The notes below the pieces were generated by a model. That model did no database searches. It was given only the letters and a program-made list of their open reading frames with translations, and was not told where the DNA came from. Position numbers and translations under genes: made by a program. From assembly GCA_023362775.1 (NCBI GenBank), contig JALMGJ010000029.1:9095268-9159267 (forward strand): DNA of 64,000 nucleotides. Direction: 5' to 3'. The stretch comes from Charina bottae. Its lineage: Eukaryota > Chordata > Lepidosauria > Squamata > Charinaidae. Of this stretch, positions 12,239 through 25,339 are shown piece after piece; position 1 is the stretch's first letter; each line of letters begins with the position of its first letter.

Positions 12239-12600
12239 GGTATGGAAATACCATGGACTGCCAGAAGAACAAACAAATCAGTTTTAAAAGAAATACAACC
12301 AAAATGTTCACTAGAGGCGAGGGTAACTAGGCTTAGACTCTCATACTTTGGGCACATCGTCAGGAAAGACCGATCGCTTGAAAAGGATATCATGTTTGGT
12401 AAAGTCGAGGGCCAGCGGAAAAGAGGAAGATCTTCAATGCGATGGATTGACACAATTACCACAACAATGGATGCAAACATTGGAACAGTCAGGCAATTGG
12501 CACAAGACCGTTTAGCATTTCATTCTATTATACATAGGGTCGCCATGAGTCAACTAACGGCAACTAACAACAACATGGAAAGTAGGAGCAGGGGAAGCTA
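12239..12600 (+). mobile_element. RTE-class LINE 3' fragment
   Basis: An open frame encodes the RTE ORF2 C-terminus: PWTARRTNKSVLKEIQP, LSYFGHIVRKD, DIMFGKVEGQRKRGR and RWIDT. It resembles BovB but is clearly divergent, so it is a different RTE subfamily or an older copy. It lies in a kinase intron, antisense to the gene. Confidence 0.85.
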
Positions 12601-12660
12601 GAGAGTGTTTCTGATCCTTCACCACATCTTTTTATTGTAGGTCCCATTTGTTCTTCTTAC

Positions 12661-12820
<160 letters not shown>

Positions 12821-12848
12821 TTAAAAAAAATCCAGTGTCTTCCATCTA

Positions 12849-13045
12849 CAGGTAGTCCTCGACTTACGACTGTTCATTTAACAATGGTCCGAAGTTACGA
12901 TGGCCAAAAAACACCCGTTGGGGAAGTTGGATTTGCTTAACGACCACCGTAAAAATGGCCGTAAAATCGGGTCTGGTCATGTGGCGACTTGACTTACGAT
13001 GGAAATTCCAGTCCCAATTGTGGTCATTAAGTCAAGGACTACCTG
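12849..13045. mobile_element. TA-flanked mini DNA transposon (Tc1/mariner-like)
   Basis: The ends are CAGGTAGTCCTCGACTTACG and the inverse (GTCAAGGACTACCTG), with TA on each side. The 197-bp interior keeps the GACTTACGATGG-type blocks. No transposase. The TA duplication fits Tc1/mariner-type insertion; the family name is an inference. Confidence 0.8.
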
Positions 13046-13185
13046 TATCATCTAGTTAGGTTTTCATGTATTCTCTGAAAATCATGGGGCTACAAAGAGG
13101 CCTTGGAGACCATGCAGGTTCCACAAACCATTTTTACATGGAAAGACTTTGCAGAACTCAACAAGCTCTCCAGGAAAGTACTTAC

Positions 13186-13247
13186 CAGCTGTCGTCTGTT
13201 TTTCTTCCATGTTTCTGCTTTTCTCTTGGAGTTCATATTCTGAAATG
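13186..13247 (-). CDS. STK38L: STK38L exon with the basic activation-segment insert (62 nt)
   Basis: The exon completes the split Ser codon (T|CA) of the exon at 14164 and encodes FQNMNSKRKAETWKKNRRQL. This Lys/Arg-rich stretch is the autoinhibitory insert unique to NDR/LATS kinases; MOB binding relieves it. The donor is GTAAGTACT. The acceptor is ATCAG with a modest pyrimidine tract. Its length and phase fit the family exactly. Confidence 0.92.
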
Positions 13248-13259
13248 CTGATTCACAAA

Positions 13260-14266
<1,007 letters not shown>

Positions 14267-14359
14267 CTACAGAAAGAAAACATTACTCATATGATTAATC
14301 CATATGACTGATGTAAATATGCGCTTCTGGAGCAATTCCCTGATTTGCAGAGGTAGCTA

Positions 14360-14478
14360 ACTCAATGCCCTCCAAATGTTTTGGGCTACAATTCTCACTC
14401 TCTTTTTTTTGTTATGGGTATTGCTGTCTGGAACTGATGGAAACTGAAGCTCAAAAACAACTGGAGGGCTTTAGATTG
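14360..14478. repeat. Decayed hAT-type palindromic MITE
   Basis: The left block (GCCCTCCAAATGTTTTGGGC) is mirrored near the right end (AACTGGAGGGC). The same family, with the CTACAACTCCCA-type motif, is seen at 44674. Confidence 0.5.
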
Positions 14479-15051
14479 TTTAATCTTCCTTATTATTGAC
14501 CCTTAAAGGCCACTGTCTTAGTCCATCCTTCACGACAACAAATATGTCTCCTTAAGCCTTCTATGATCACGTCCAAAACAGATGCTTCCCATTAAGAATG
14601 GACTTCAGAGCCATGAGCAGTTCTAAGAAATGTGTAAGTAAATCTGGGTATGATCATGCCAGGAACTGACAGAGACTATGAAGCAAACGAGATCGTTACC
14701 TTGTCGTGGTGCTGGAGCTTGAGCACCTCAATGAGCACCATGAGGTAAACCGTGAAGGGACACCAAAGACAGGAAGGTCATGGAAGAGAGGTCAGACTAA
14801 ATACGATCCCTGGGGAAGGTAACGGCAACCCACCCCAGTATTCTTGCCGTGAAAACTAAATGGATCAGTACAACCAGAGATATGTCGGTATACCATCGGA
14901 AGATGGGACTCCCAGGTCAGAAGATGGTCAAAATGCTACTGGGGAGGAACAGAGGATACGTTCAACTAGCCCCAGATGTGATGACGCAGCTAGCTCAAAG
15001 CCGAAAGGACGGCTAGCGGCTGACGGTGCTGGTGGTGAACGACGAATCTGA

Positions 15052-16218
15052 CGTTCTAAAGATCAACACACCATAGGAACCTGGAATGTAAGATCTATGA
15101 GCCAGGGCAAATTGGATGTGGTTATTGGTGAGATGTCAAGATTAAATATAGACATTTTGGGTGTCAGTGAACTGAAATGGACTGGAATGGGCCACTTCAC
15201 ATCAGATGACCACCAGAACTACTACTGTGGACAAGAGGACCACAGAAGAAATGGAGTAGCCTTCATAATTAATAATAAAGTGGCTAAAGCAGTGCTTGGA
15301 TACAATCCAAAAAATGATAGAATGATCTCAATTCAAATTCAGGGCAAGCCATTTAACATCACAGTGATCCAAATATATGCCCCAACCACAGATGCTGAAG
15401 AAGCAGAAGTAGATCAGTTCTATGAGGATCTGCAGCACCTACTGGATAATACGCCAAAAAGAGATGTTATTTTCATTACAGGAGACTGGAATGCTAAGGT
15501 GGGTAGTCAAACGACACCTGGATTTACATGCAAGCATGGTCTAGGAGAACAAAATGAAGCGGGACATAGGCTGATAGAATTTTGCCAAGACAATTCACTG
15601 TGCATAACAAACACTCTCTTCCAGCAACCTAAAAGACAACTTTATACATGGACTTCACCAGATGGTCGACACCGAAATCAGATTGACTACATCCTTTGTA
15701 GCCAAAGATGGCGGACATCTATACAGTTGGTAAAAACAAGACCTGGAGCAGACTGTAGTTCAGATCACGAACTTCTTATTGCACAATTTAGAATCAGACT
15801 AAAGAGAATAGGGAAGACCCACAGATCAGTTAGATATGAGCTCACTAACATTCCTAACCAATATGCTGTGGAAGTGAAGAATAGATTTAAGGAACTAGAT
15901 TTAGTAGATAGGGTCCCAGAAGAGCTATGGACAGAAGTTCGCAACATTGTTCAGGAGGCGGCAACAAAAAATGTCCCAAAGAAAAAGAAAACCAAGAAGG
16001 CAAGATGGCTGTCTGCTGAGACACTGGAAGTAGCCCAAGAAAGAAGGAAAGCAAAAGGCAACAGTGATAGGGGGAGATATGCCCAATTAAATGCAAAATT
16101 CCAGAGGTTAGCCAGAAGAGATAAGGAATTATTTTTAAACAAGCAATGTGTGGAAGTGGAAGAAGATAATAGAATAGGAAGGACAAGAGATCTCTTCCAG
16201 AAAATTAGAAACATCTGA
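15052..16218 (+). pseudogene. BovB ORF, APE-type endonuclease
   Basis: Reading after the stop at 15049-15051, the frame enters HTIGTWNVRSM and then LDVVIGEMSRLNIDILGVSE, LKWTGMG, YAPTTDAEE, ITGDWNAKVG and DCSSDHELL. The Glu of SELKW, the Asp of GDWN and the SDH triplet are the catalytic residues of APE-like nucleases that nick target DNA. It stops at a TGA (16216-16218) where the sister copy at 38.8-40.5 kb has AGA, so the stop is a point mutation in this copy. An ATG at 15097 opens the longest uninterrupted frame but is internal. Confidence 0.92.
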
Positions 16219-16236
16219 GGTAAATTCCAGGCAAAA

Positions 16237-17625
16237 ATGGGTATGATCAAAAACAAAGATGGCAAGGACCTAACAGAAGCAGAAGAGATCAAGAAAAGGT
16301 GGCAAGAATATACGGAAGATCTGTACAGGAAGGATAATAATATCAGGGATAGCTTTGATGGTGTGGTCAGTGAGTTAGAGCCAGACATCCTGAAGAGTGA
16401 GGTTGAATGGGCCTTAAGAAGCATTGCTAATAACAAGGCAGCAGGAGATGACGGTATGCCAGCTGAACTGTTTAAAATCTTGCAAGATGATGCTGTCAAG
16501 GTGATGCATGCCATATGCCAGCAAATTTGGAAAACACAAGAATGGCCATCAGATTGGAAAAAATCAACTTATATCCCCATACCAAAAAAGGGAAGCACTA
16601 AAGAATGTTCAAACTATCGAACAGTGGCACTTATTTCACATGCCAGTATGGAGCAAGAATTGCCAGAAGTACAAGCTGGGTTTAAAAAAGGCAGAGGAAC
16701 TAGAGACCAAATTGCCAATATCCGCTGGATAATGGAGAAAGTCAGGGAATTTCAGAAAAACATCTCTTTTTGTTTTATTGACTATTCTAAAGCCTTTGAC
16801 TGTGTGGATCATAACAAATTGTGGCAAGTTCTTGGTGGTATGGGGATACCAAGTCATCTTGTCTGCCTCCTGAGGAATCTGTATAACGACCAAGTAGCAA
16901 TGGTAAGAACAGATCACGGAACAACAGACTGGTTTAAGATTGGGAAAGGAGTACGACAGGGCTGTATACTCTCACCCTACCTATTAAACCTGTACGCAGA
17001 ACACATCATGAGACGTGCTTGACTTGATGAATCCAAGGCTGGAGTTAAAATCGCTGGAAGAAACATTAACAATCTCAGATATGCAGATGATACCACTTTG
17101 ATGGCTGAAAGCGAGGAGGAGCTGAGGAGCCTTATGATGAAGGTGAAAGAAGAAAGTGCAAAAGCTGGGTTGCAGTTAAACCTCAAAAAAAACAAGATTA
17201 TGGCAACGAGCTTGATTGATGACTGGCAGATAGAGGGAGAAAAAGTGGAGGCAGTGACAGACTTTGTATTTCTAGGCGCAAAGATTACTGCAGATGCTGA
17301 CTGCAGCCAGGAAATCAGAAGATGTCTACTTCTTGGAAGGAGAGCAATGACAAATCTCGATAAAGTAGTTAAGAGCAGAGACATCACACTGACAACAAAG
17401 ATCCGCATAGTGAAAGCAAAGGTATTCCCCGTAGTAACCTATGGCTGCGAGAGCTGGACCATAAGAAAGGCTGAGCGAAGGAAGATAGATGTTTTTGAAC
17501 TGTGGTGTTGGAGGAAAATTCTGAGAGTGCCTTGGACTGCAAGAAGATCAAACCAGTCCGTACTCCAGGAAATAAAGCCAGACTACTCACTTGAGGGAAT
17601 GGTATTAAAGGCAAAACTGAAGTAG
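16237..17625 (+). pseudogene. BovB ORF, reverse transcriptase region
   Basis: The frame resumes with RRWQEYTEDLY, then IANNKAAGDDGMPAELFK, WKKSTYIPIPKKGS, FIDYSKAFDCVDH, GVRQGCILSPY, a TGA at 17020 (GGA in the sister copy), and NNLRYADDTTLMAESEEEL. SKAFD and YADD carry the RT catalytic aspartates. The linker GCESWTIRKAERR follows. A block equivalent to KVMLKILQGRLQQFM is deleted near 16647. The frame ends at the LTR junction. RTE RTs copy the LINE RNA from a nicked target and also mobilise BovB-tailed SINEs. Confidence 0.92.
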
Positions 17626-17627
17626 TT

Positions 17628-18142
17628 TGTTTTGTAGTTTATAAAAATTTGTGAGATCAGAGTTATAGAAATATTAAGAGACAAACGAACTGAAAGCTTG
17701 CAGTAAAAAACATTGCTTTTTATTTTAAAAACAAAGAACAGTAATTTAGCTTGCTTTCTTCAGCCGAAGAAAAGCTCATGGCTTAATTAACATAGTCCCG
17801 TACTCACATTGCAGAGAAGACAAAACAGAGAGATAACAGCAAGGTAACGAAGACAAAAGGCAGATTTACAATTTAAAGCTTTTACCACTACTTGGCAGTA
17901 CCTGATTGGACAGGGCTTGACATGTGACCAATCACCTAGGCAACTTATCACTTTATTTGGGAAGAACCATCAGGTAAATCTCTGAATGGCCAAACAAATA
18001 GACTTTGAGGCACCAGCAATTAACATTCCTGAAGGGGGAGCTAACATGTGCTCTCCTGGAGCCCACAGAAAAAAAAACTTGTAGGCTTGGCTTTTAAAAC
18101 TAGCCTTCATATTCTTTTAAGATCATAAAAATATATGCAACA
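17628..18142 (-). repeat. Probable solo LTR inserted in BovB
   Basis: A 515-bp block interrupts BovB at a point where flanking BovB codons rejoin. On the minus strand it begins TGTTGCATA and ends CTACAAAACA, the TG...CA form of LTRs. It has a CCAATCAG box, a CTTTAAATTG TATA-like site and AATAAAAAGC before the 3' end. The flanking duplication is short and mutated (gtt/ctt), so recombination to a solo LTR is inferred. No retroviral genes are present. Confidence 0.65.
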
Positions 18143-18397
18143 CTTTGGCCACATAATGAGAAGACAGGATACCCTGGAGAAGAAGCTGATGCTAGGGAAA
18201 GTGGAAGGCAAAAGGAAGAGGGGCTGACCAAGGGCAAGATGGATGGATGATATTCTGGAGGTGACGGACGCGACCATGGGGGAGCTGGGGATGGTGACGG
18301 CTGACAGGAAGCTCTGGCGTGGGCTGGTCCATGAAGTCACGAATAGTCGGAAGCGACTAAACGAATAAACAACAACAAATTTATATTATAGAATATA

Positions 18398-18720
18398 AAA
18401 AGGTTTTCCCCTGCACAGTCATGTCCGACTCTAGGGGGCGGTGCTCATCTCCGTTTGTTAGCCGAAGAGCCAGCGTTGTCCAAAGACGCTTCCATGGTCA
18501 TGTGGCCAGCATGACACACACAGAACGCTGTTACCTACCCACCAAAGTGGTACCTATTAATTTACTTGCATTTGCATGCTTTTGAATAGCTAGGTTGGCA
18601 AGAGCTGGGGCTAGTGTGGGAGCTCACTCCATCACGCAGGGCTAGGGATTCGAACCTCCGAACTTGCGATCTTCTGATCGACAAGCCTGGTGTCTTACCC
18701 GCTGAGCCACCATGCCCCTT
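18398..18720 (-). mobile_element. tRNA-derived SINE, copy 2, with 12-bp target duplication
   Basis: Full length, inverted. Flanked by the exact repeat TTATAGAATATA (18386-18397 and 18721-18732). It inserted just past the BovB 3' end. Confidence 0.93.
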
Positions 18721-18739
18721 TTATAGAATATACATTCAC

Positions 18740-20090
18740 AATTTTGGAAATGATTTTTTTTCAGGAGAAAAATGAAAATGAGTAAAAATATGAAAAAAGC
18801 TATGACAAAAATATGCCTGTTGATGAGAGGTGGTAAATAATCATTGCCATTTAAAATCTCTGTAATTTGTAAATCTCTAGAGAAATTAAATATATATGTG
18901 AAAAATAGTTAAGTACATTTAATAACCTACCTTCTGGTCTTAGTACACTACTTACTTTGTTTAACACTATATTACCAAAAATCATTTAAAGAAAATTTTT
19001 GTGGAGTGATTTCATTTGTAATAGCAATTTACTGATTTTACCAACAAATTGGGAAATGCAAGTGAAGAATTAGAGGATTGTTCAGGGAATCCAAATAAAT
19101 CCATGTAAAGTTAGGAACTTTCTAGAGTTGTGGTGATGATGACAATATGCTCTGCGTTTACTTAAATGTTCACCATGTATATATAGAGAGGAAGATGACC
19201 TTGAAAGGGATAGGCCCGATCCATTGCCAAAGCCACAAGAGGAAAAACATAACTTAAGTCCAAAACAAGAAGAAGATATGCACAAGTGACTTGGGCAGAC
19301 ACCTCCTTAATTCACATGAGGATATGGGGTGGGGGTTGAGGGCTAGAGTAAAGCACAGTCAGACTTGCAAGATCCTGTTATTACAGCTAATATTAATAAA
19401 ACTAATTTTAGCCTTTGTGAGGAGTTCATTTCTTGGTTTGGCCTACATAGTAGGGCTGATACCATGTTTTATATTTTATGGCAAAATCACAGGCTCCTAC
19501 AGACAAAACTGAAGGAAGTCCAAAGATGACACTAGAAAATGTTCTTACTGAGGTTCTTGGTCTTCAGAGTTTGTCGGTGACACTTATAAAGTTAGACTCT
19601 GTTCTTACAGCTGTCCATATCTTGTGAAATCATCTGAAATGAGGTTCCCAGGAGATGTTATTCCTGTGAACACTGATGTGCTGGCATCATGAATCAGCAT
19701 ATCCAGGAAAGAACTTCAACAATGTCTTAAGTCATGCTGTGGTGAGTACCACCTTAATACACATTAAGTAACTGTTGCTGAATCTGTATACTTATTGAAA
19801 AAGCAATTGGAACAGAGGGGCAGAATTGTGAAGCAATCTGTGACCATTTATTAAATGAACCAATGCAAAAGAACCCAAGACGCTGGTTGTCACATTTAAA
19901 GCTGTAGCTGGATGAAGTCCTGGGATGTATCACTGGCTTCTCCACATCCCATAAGATTGAGTAGGGATGTCCCTTCTCTTATGGACCATCATTTACAAGG
20001 CCAAAGATTTGAACCTTCCCAGTTCCAGCCTTTCTTCTTTGGAATAGTTTTCTTCCCAAGATAAGAAAGAACATAAAGAACATAAGAAAC
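18740..20090. other. Unassigned DNA
   Basis: I see no exon or defined repeat. It has several short open frames of ordinary composition. Confidence 0.4.
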
Positions 20091-21553
20091 TGTCACTGGA
20101 CCCTACTGTGCTGGACAATTTTTGTCCAGTCTCCCACCTCCCCTTTTTGGGGAAGGTGGTTGAGAAAGTGGTGGCATTGCAGCTCCAGAGGGTTCTGTAT
20201 GAAACGGATTATCTAGACCCCTTTCAGTCAGGTTTCAGGCCCAGATATGGGACGGAAATGGCATTGGTCGCACTTATGGATGATCTCTGGCAGGAGTGGG
20301 ATGGAGGCAATGCATCCATCCTTGCTCTTCTTGACCTCTCAGTGGCTTTCGATACCATTGACCATGGTATCCTTTTGGTGTGGCTCAGGGAGTTGGGGGT
20401 GGGCGGCGTGGTTCTGTGCTGGTTCGCCTCCTTCCTCCAGGGCCTTTGTGGGGTGCCGCAGGGCTCGGTACTCTCTCCGCTCCTTTTCAACATCTACATG
20501 AAACCACTGGGCGAGATCATCCATCACCACGGGACGAGGTATCATCAATGCCTTATCTCAGTGCCTGGAGGCTGTGGGGGTCTGGATGGGGAACAACAGG
20601 CTTCAACTGAACCCTGGTAAGACGCAGTGGCTGTGGATTGATGGCCCTCCTGGATCCGGGAAGTTGTCATCTTTGGTTCTGGGTGGGGTTGCACTACCCC
20701 ACTCGGATCCAGTGCGGAATCTGGGGGTCCTCCTGGACTCGCGACTCCTGCTTGAAGAGCAGGTGGTAGTCGTGGCCAGGAGGGCCTTTGCACAGCTTCG
20801 AGTTGTGTGCCAGTTACGCCCTTTCCTGGATCAGGAGGCCCTCCGAACAGTCACTCACGCCCTTGTCATCTCCCGTATAGACTATTGTAATGCGCTCTAC
20901 ATGGGGCTACCCTCGAAGAGTATCCGGAAGCTTCAGCTGGTGCAGAATGCGGCGGCGCAAGCAGTTATGGGTGCCAGGAGATCGGCACATGTGACACCTC
21001 TGCTACACGAGCTGCATTGGGTGCCAGTTTGCTTCCGGGTCCAATTCAAGGTGTTGGTGATTACCTTTAAAGCCCAACATGGCATAGGACCAGGGTACCT
21101 GAGGGACCATCTCATCCCGATAACGTCGGCCCGTCCCACCCGTGCATGCAGAGAGGGCATGCTTCGGACCCCCTCAACAAGAGAATTCCATCTAGTGGGG
21201 TCCAGGAGACGTGCCTTCTCTGCGATAGTGCCCGCCTTATGGAATATCTTGCCCCCGGAGGTGAGACTGGCCCCCTCCCTCCTGGCCTTTCGGAAGGCCC
21301 TTAAGACCTGGCTCTGCCACCTGGCCTGGGACGATGGAGGTAGTAGTGCCTCCTGGGGTTGGCTTGCCCCGTAGCTCCGTGATCTATCTGTGGGTTTTAA
21401 TCCATCTTGGATTTTATTGTATTTATTTTTTGTTGTGTTTTTTAGATATTTTTGTATAGTTTTTAAATTGTATTGGTTGTAACCCGCCCAGAGTCCCTTG
21501 CATGGGAGATGGGCGGGGAATAAATCTGAAAAATAAATAAAAATAAAATAAAA
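20091..21553 (+). mobile_element. CR1/L3-type LINE, 5'-truncated, copy A
   Basis: RT frames give FQSGFRPRYGTEMALVALMD, DLSVAFDTIDH and GVPQGSVLSPLLFNIY, then about 57-60 bp including the YADD motif are missing near 20545 with a frame change. The second frame (from about 20574) holds NNRLQLNPGKTQ, RIDYCNALYMGLP, LHWVPVCFRVQFKVLV, GPGYLRDHLIPI and FRKALKTWLC. The 3' UTR has CCCGCCCAGAGTCCC and an AATAAA-rich tail. This is the longest CR1 copy in the window. Confidence 0.93.
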
Positions 21554-22281
21554 TATGCCGATGATACCCAATTATTCATCTCTGTCCTGGGTGAAGTAAG
21601 TGATGCTGTGACCGCCCTCTCACAGTGCCTGGGGGCTGTGGGGGTCTGGATGGAGAACAACAGGCTTCGGCTGAACCCTGGTAAGATGGAGAGGCTGTGG
21701 GTGAGGGGCTCCTTGGTATCCGAGAATTTAACATCTCTGGTGCTGGATGGGGTTGACTGCCCCAGACAGAACTTGTGTGGAATCTGGGGGTCCTCCTGGA
21801 CTCACGACTCCTGCTTGAAGAGCAGGTGGCAGTCATGGCCAGGAGGGCCTTCGCAAAACTTCATGTTATGCATCAGTTACGACCTTTCCTGGACCATGAG
21901 GCTCTTCGCACGGTCACTCATGCCCTGGTCATCTCCCATATAGACTACTGTAATGCTCTCTCCCCATCTCTTGTGGCCTTCCGAAAACAACTGAAGACCT
22001 GGTTTTGCCAGCTCACTTGGGGCAGGAGGGGAAGCAGCCAATCCTGGGGATGACTGGCACCCTAAGATGGCCTTCGATATACATGAGTGGCATTAAAACT
22101 GTCATTGCCATCTGGATTTTATTTTATTCTATTTTTTACTCTATATTTATATTTGTAATTGATATGTATTTATGTATTACTGTATTTTAATGTTTTATCT
22201 TTATCGTAAACCACCCTGAGTCCCCCTTGGGGGGGGGGAGATGGGCGGTGGCAAAATTTGATAAATAAATAAATAAATTAG
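21554..22281 (+). mobile_element. CR1/L3-type LINE copy B, starting at the YADD motif
   Basis: It begins directly after the tail of copy A with the codons for YADDTQLFIS. A deletion of about 340 bp joins DYCNAL to SPSLVAFRK. The end has CACCCTGAGTCCCC, GGGCGG and (GATAAATAAATA). Target duplications are not evident. Confidence 0.88.
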
Positions 22282-22800
22282 TATGGTATATGTAAGAGGG
22301 GAGCCACCTCCTCCACCCTCTGAGTTTTGTATGGATGTTTACTGTTCTTTGATGGCCATAGTCTTCTCTAAAATTTTCATTGTTAGCTTGCTATTTTTTT
22401 ACTTAAATCTTACTGTAAAAAGGGAACTGCTCACAGTCCCTCTGGATTGGAGTAGCATATAAGCCCTGATCAATAGATGATAGATAAATAGATAGAACAT
22501 TTCTTCTTGTACTTTTCTTACTATATTGGGATGAAACAGTGCTAGACAGACAAGATATATGTATTCTGAAAGTCAATTATTGCTACTATAATTTGATCAT
22601 GGCCTCTTAATAGTTGTAACAGGTTTACAAGGCAGACAGTACAATTAAAATGGAAATTACATGAGCAAATTGGTTTCCAGAAATGATTTGTTTCCTATTC
22701 TTCAGTGTTTCAAAGAATAAATGACTATTTCAAGGGGTTTCTTAAGGCTCAATTGAACAGGTTGAATGTTATATTTATGGGGACCTAAATGACCAATCTA
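22282..22800. other. Unassigned DNA
   Basis: It contains a short GATAGATAAATAGATAG run near 22478-22496. Nothing else is recognised. Confidence 0.4.
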
Positions 22801-22804
22801 TTTT

Positions 22805-23075
22805 TTACCTACATCTCAGAAAGTGGCAGCACAAAGCTGACCTTGTCTGGACTTTGAAGCTAAGCAGGTTCAGACCTGGTTAGGATTTGTATGGGAAACT
22901 GGTAGGTTCTCCCTGGGCTGTAGGCTTGACTGAGAAGCTGAAAAACATACTGGAAGATGGAAATGCCCGACCATTTCTATCTTCTTGCTAAGAAAATTGC
23001 TTGGGGGTGTCCAGGTCATCAGCGGTACTTAAACTTATATTGACTAAGGCTTGACTTCATATTGCAAATGCACCT
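22805..23075 (+). mobile_element. 5S rRNA-derived SINE, copy 1
   Basis: The head resembles 5S rRNA: TTTGAAGCTAAGCAGGTTC, then CCTGGTTAGGATTTG and GGGCTGTAGGCT, matching the internal promoter region (GAAGCTAAGCAG...GGTTAGTACTTGG). The body has GCTAAGAAAATTGCTTGGGG and a GTCATCAG block. It is a SINE, not a 5S gene. Confidence 0.75.
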
Positions 23076-23494
23076 TAATTTTGTCTCTGCATTGTAAAAT
23101 TGGCCATAAACCTAGTATCCTACATAATATATTTATTTATTGATTTAAATGTTATGATATTTTCAAAGTGGTGTAAACCACTTTGGAGTAGGGTCCAGGT
23201 GAGAGTGTAATCCTCCAGGAGAAAGAAAAGAGGGAGAATAATGATTTATATTTTATGTTCTTTCTATGGTTTTTCAGCTGAGTAGTGAGACTTACTCCGA
23301 TTGCACTATACAACTCTGGAACAGAGTTTATGCTGTCTTATTTATTTTATTTACTTGTTTATTTATGGTCCAAGACCAAGTCACAGAATTTAAAAATACA
23401 GCAAATTCATACATGCATAAGTAACAGTGCATACATATATAAAAGGAAGAAACCCTATAATGTTAACAATTCACTGAAGGCATCCAACGGTCTT

Positions 23495-23988
23495 CTCTCT
23501 TATTATTATTTATTTATTTTATTTATTTGAATTTGTATTACCGCCCATCTCCCCCATCGGGGGACCCTAGGTGGTTCACAGTAAAACAGTAAAAACATAA
23601 ATAAACAATTACAATATTAATAAATAATATAAAATCCAAGCATAAAAGATATTAAAAAGATGGTAATACTGGGGAGCTTCATGGGACCAACCATCCCCAA
23701 GAGGAACTGTTGGCATTTCCCTCCCAGGCAAGACGGCAAAACCAGGTCTTTAAGCCTTTCCGGAAGGCTGGGAGTGAGGAAATCAGCCTCAGCTCTGGGG
23801 CTAAGGTGTTCCAAAGGGCGGGCGCTACTGCAGAGAAGGTCCGCCTCCTGGACCCCGCTAGATGGAACTCTTTAATTGATGGGGTCCGCAGCAAGCCCTC
23901 TCTGACTGATCGGGCGGGACGGGTCGATGTTCTGGGGATGAGACGGTCCCTCAGGTAACCTGGCCCTATGCTATGTAGGGCTTTTTCC
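23495..23988 (-). mobile_element. CR1/L3-type LINE 3' end, copy D
   Basis: Inverted tail at left, inverted 3' UTR (TTACCGCCCATCTCCCCC), then minus-strand codons for GPGYLRDRLIPRTSTRP and FRKGLKTWFC. 5'-truncated. Confidence 0.9.
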
Positions 23989-23999
23989 ATGCATAGAGT

Positions 24000-25228
24000 C
24001 CAACTTAGAACTTCTCTAGTCAACTAGACAAGTGCCCTGGTCTTGCAGTACTATTAGAAGAGAGGAAGATATCACAAAAGTGTACCCACTTTCCTCCACA
24101 AAGTCTCAGTAAAAGAATGGTCCAAATTCACAACTTATTTTTTCTAGATTGTGATGCAGCAGTTGGTGCTCAGTCTTAGAATCCAATTATTTCTCCGATC
24201 TCAATTCAGTCACGCTTAGAGACATCTTCTAGAAATCTGTGGGAACTTAAATTAATCATGATTCATCTGTCTCACTGATTTCAGTGGGTCTTCTTTCAGC
24301 ATGAAAAATGTTACATCACTTTGATTCATTCTTAATAAAACCTGGATCCAGCTCTAGGATTTTTTTTTAAATCTGCTTGTTCTTAAACCAGATAAATTCC
24401 AGATGTCAAACTATAAACTGAAGCCTAAAAAGAAAAAGCATGAAAGGTCAAATTGTTTACGTAATACTTTAGTTCCCCTATATTAGTCACATTTCCAGCG
24501 AAGCTTTGTGTCAACATTTCATTTTGCATGAAGAGATAGCTACAATTTGTTGGTTATGAAATCTAATATTCAAAATGCTTTCTTAATGATTAAATGCTCT
24601 CTACATAACAATCTACATCTTAAATGTCATAGGAATAATTGCTGATTCCATCTCAGAAGGTTTGAAGGCTTGTGTGTTTTTCAATCACTATAAAGCATAA
24701 AATCCACAGAGCAATGCCTTTATTAAGCCCAGTGAAATTAATAGCTGCAAACACTGGAATTTCTTAGAACTCTTTATCAACTTAGATAGTTTTTCTTAAA
24801 AAAGCGGGGGAGGGGGGAGAATGAAAACGAGTTGATATTTGAGCCAAGACTGTACAAATGTACTTTCTTAGAAGCTCCAGACACGAAAATTGGCTGTTAT
24901 CATGATCTAGCTGTATAAGGAGCCCCCCAAAGTTTTCTGGGAGGAAGCATCAAGTAAATGATTACAGGTCCCCCATTTCTGTAAATATAAATTCCAGCTG
25001 TTAAAGTCCATCCTGTAGACTATTCCCAGATCTTCCAATGCTCTAATTTGATGTAAACCCTGAACCAAGTGTAAAATAGGGAAATATGGTTGTGTGTTTT
25101 TAACATTCACTTCAAAAGATATACAAGTCTCTGATTTGTCCTGTCGCTGACTTAACATTCCACTAAAGATGGCCTCTGCTGTATTGTTTTTGCTGTGCAC
25201 CAAAAAAAGTTGGCCTAGGAGTTCATGC
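24000..25228. other. Unassigned DNA
   Basis: No exon recognised. A minus-strand open frame at 24907-25230 has no family resemblance that I can name and ends at the microsatellite. Confidence 0.4.
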
Positions 25229-25230
25229 AA

Positions 25231-25335
25231 TAGAATAGAATAGAATAGAATAGAATAGAATAGAATAGAAGAGAAGAGAAGAGAAGAGAAGAGAAGAGAA
25301 GAGAAGAGAAGAGAAGAGAAGAGAAGAGAAGAGAA
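25231..25335. repeat. Compound (TAGAA)n-(GAGAA)n microsatellite
   Basis: Eight TAGAA units pass directly into about 13 GAGAA units, differing by T to G at one position. Confidence 0.97.
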
Positions 25336-25339
25336 GGAG

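Larger units (their letters stand above)
14683..18380 (+). mobile_element. BovB (RTE) LINE, near full length, decayed, split by an LTR
   Basis: From a 5' region typical of squamate BovB (GCACCATGAGGTAAACCGTG) to the 3' end (CGGAAGCGACTAAACG, then AATAAACAACAACAA). It encodes an APE endonuclease and an RT. Damage includes TGA stops at 16216, 17020 and 18225, a 45-bp in-frame deletion at about 16647, and a 515-bp LTR at 17628-18142 between codons of KLKYFGHIMRR. Confidence 0.95.

Noticed and set aside
22805..22940. 5S rRNA gene
   Set aside because: Only the inner part resembles 5S, with many changes, and a SINE tail follows.
24907..25230. Minus-strand 107-residue frame
   Set aside because: Starts beside a microsatellite and shows no domain; likely chance.
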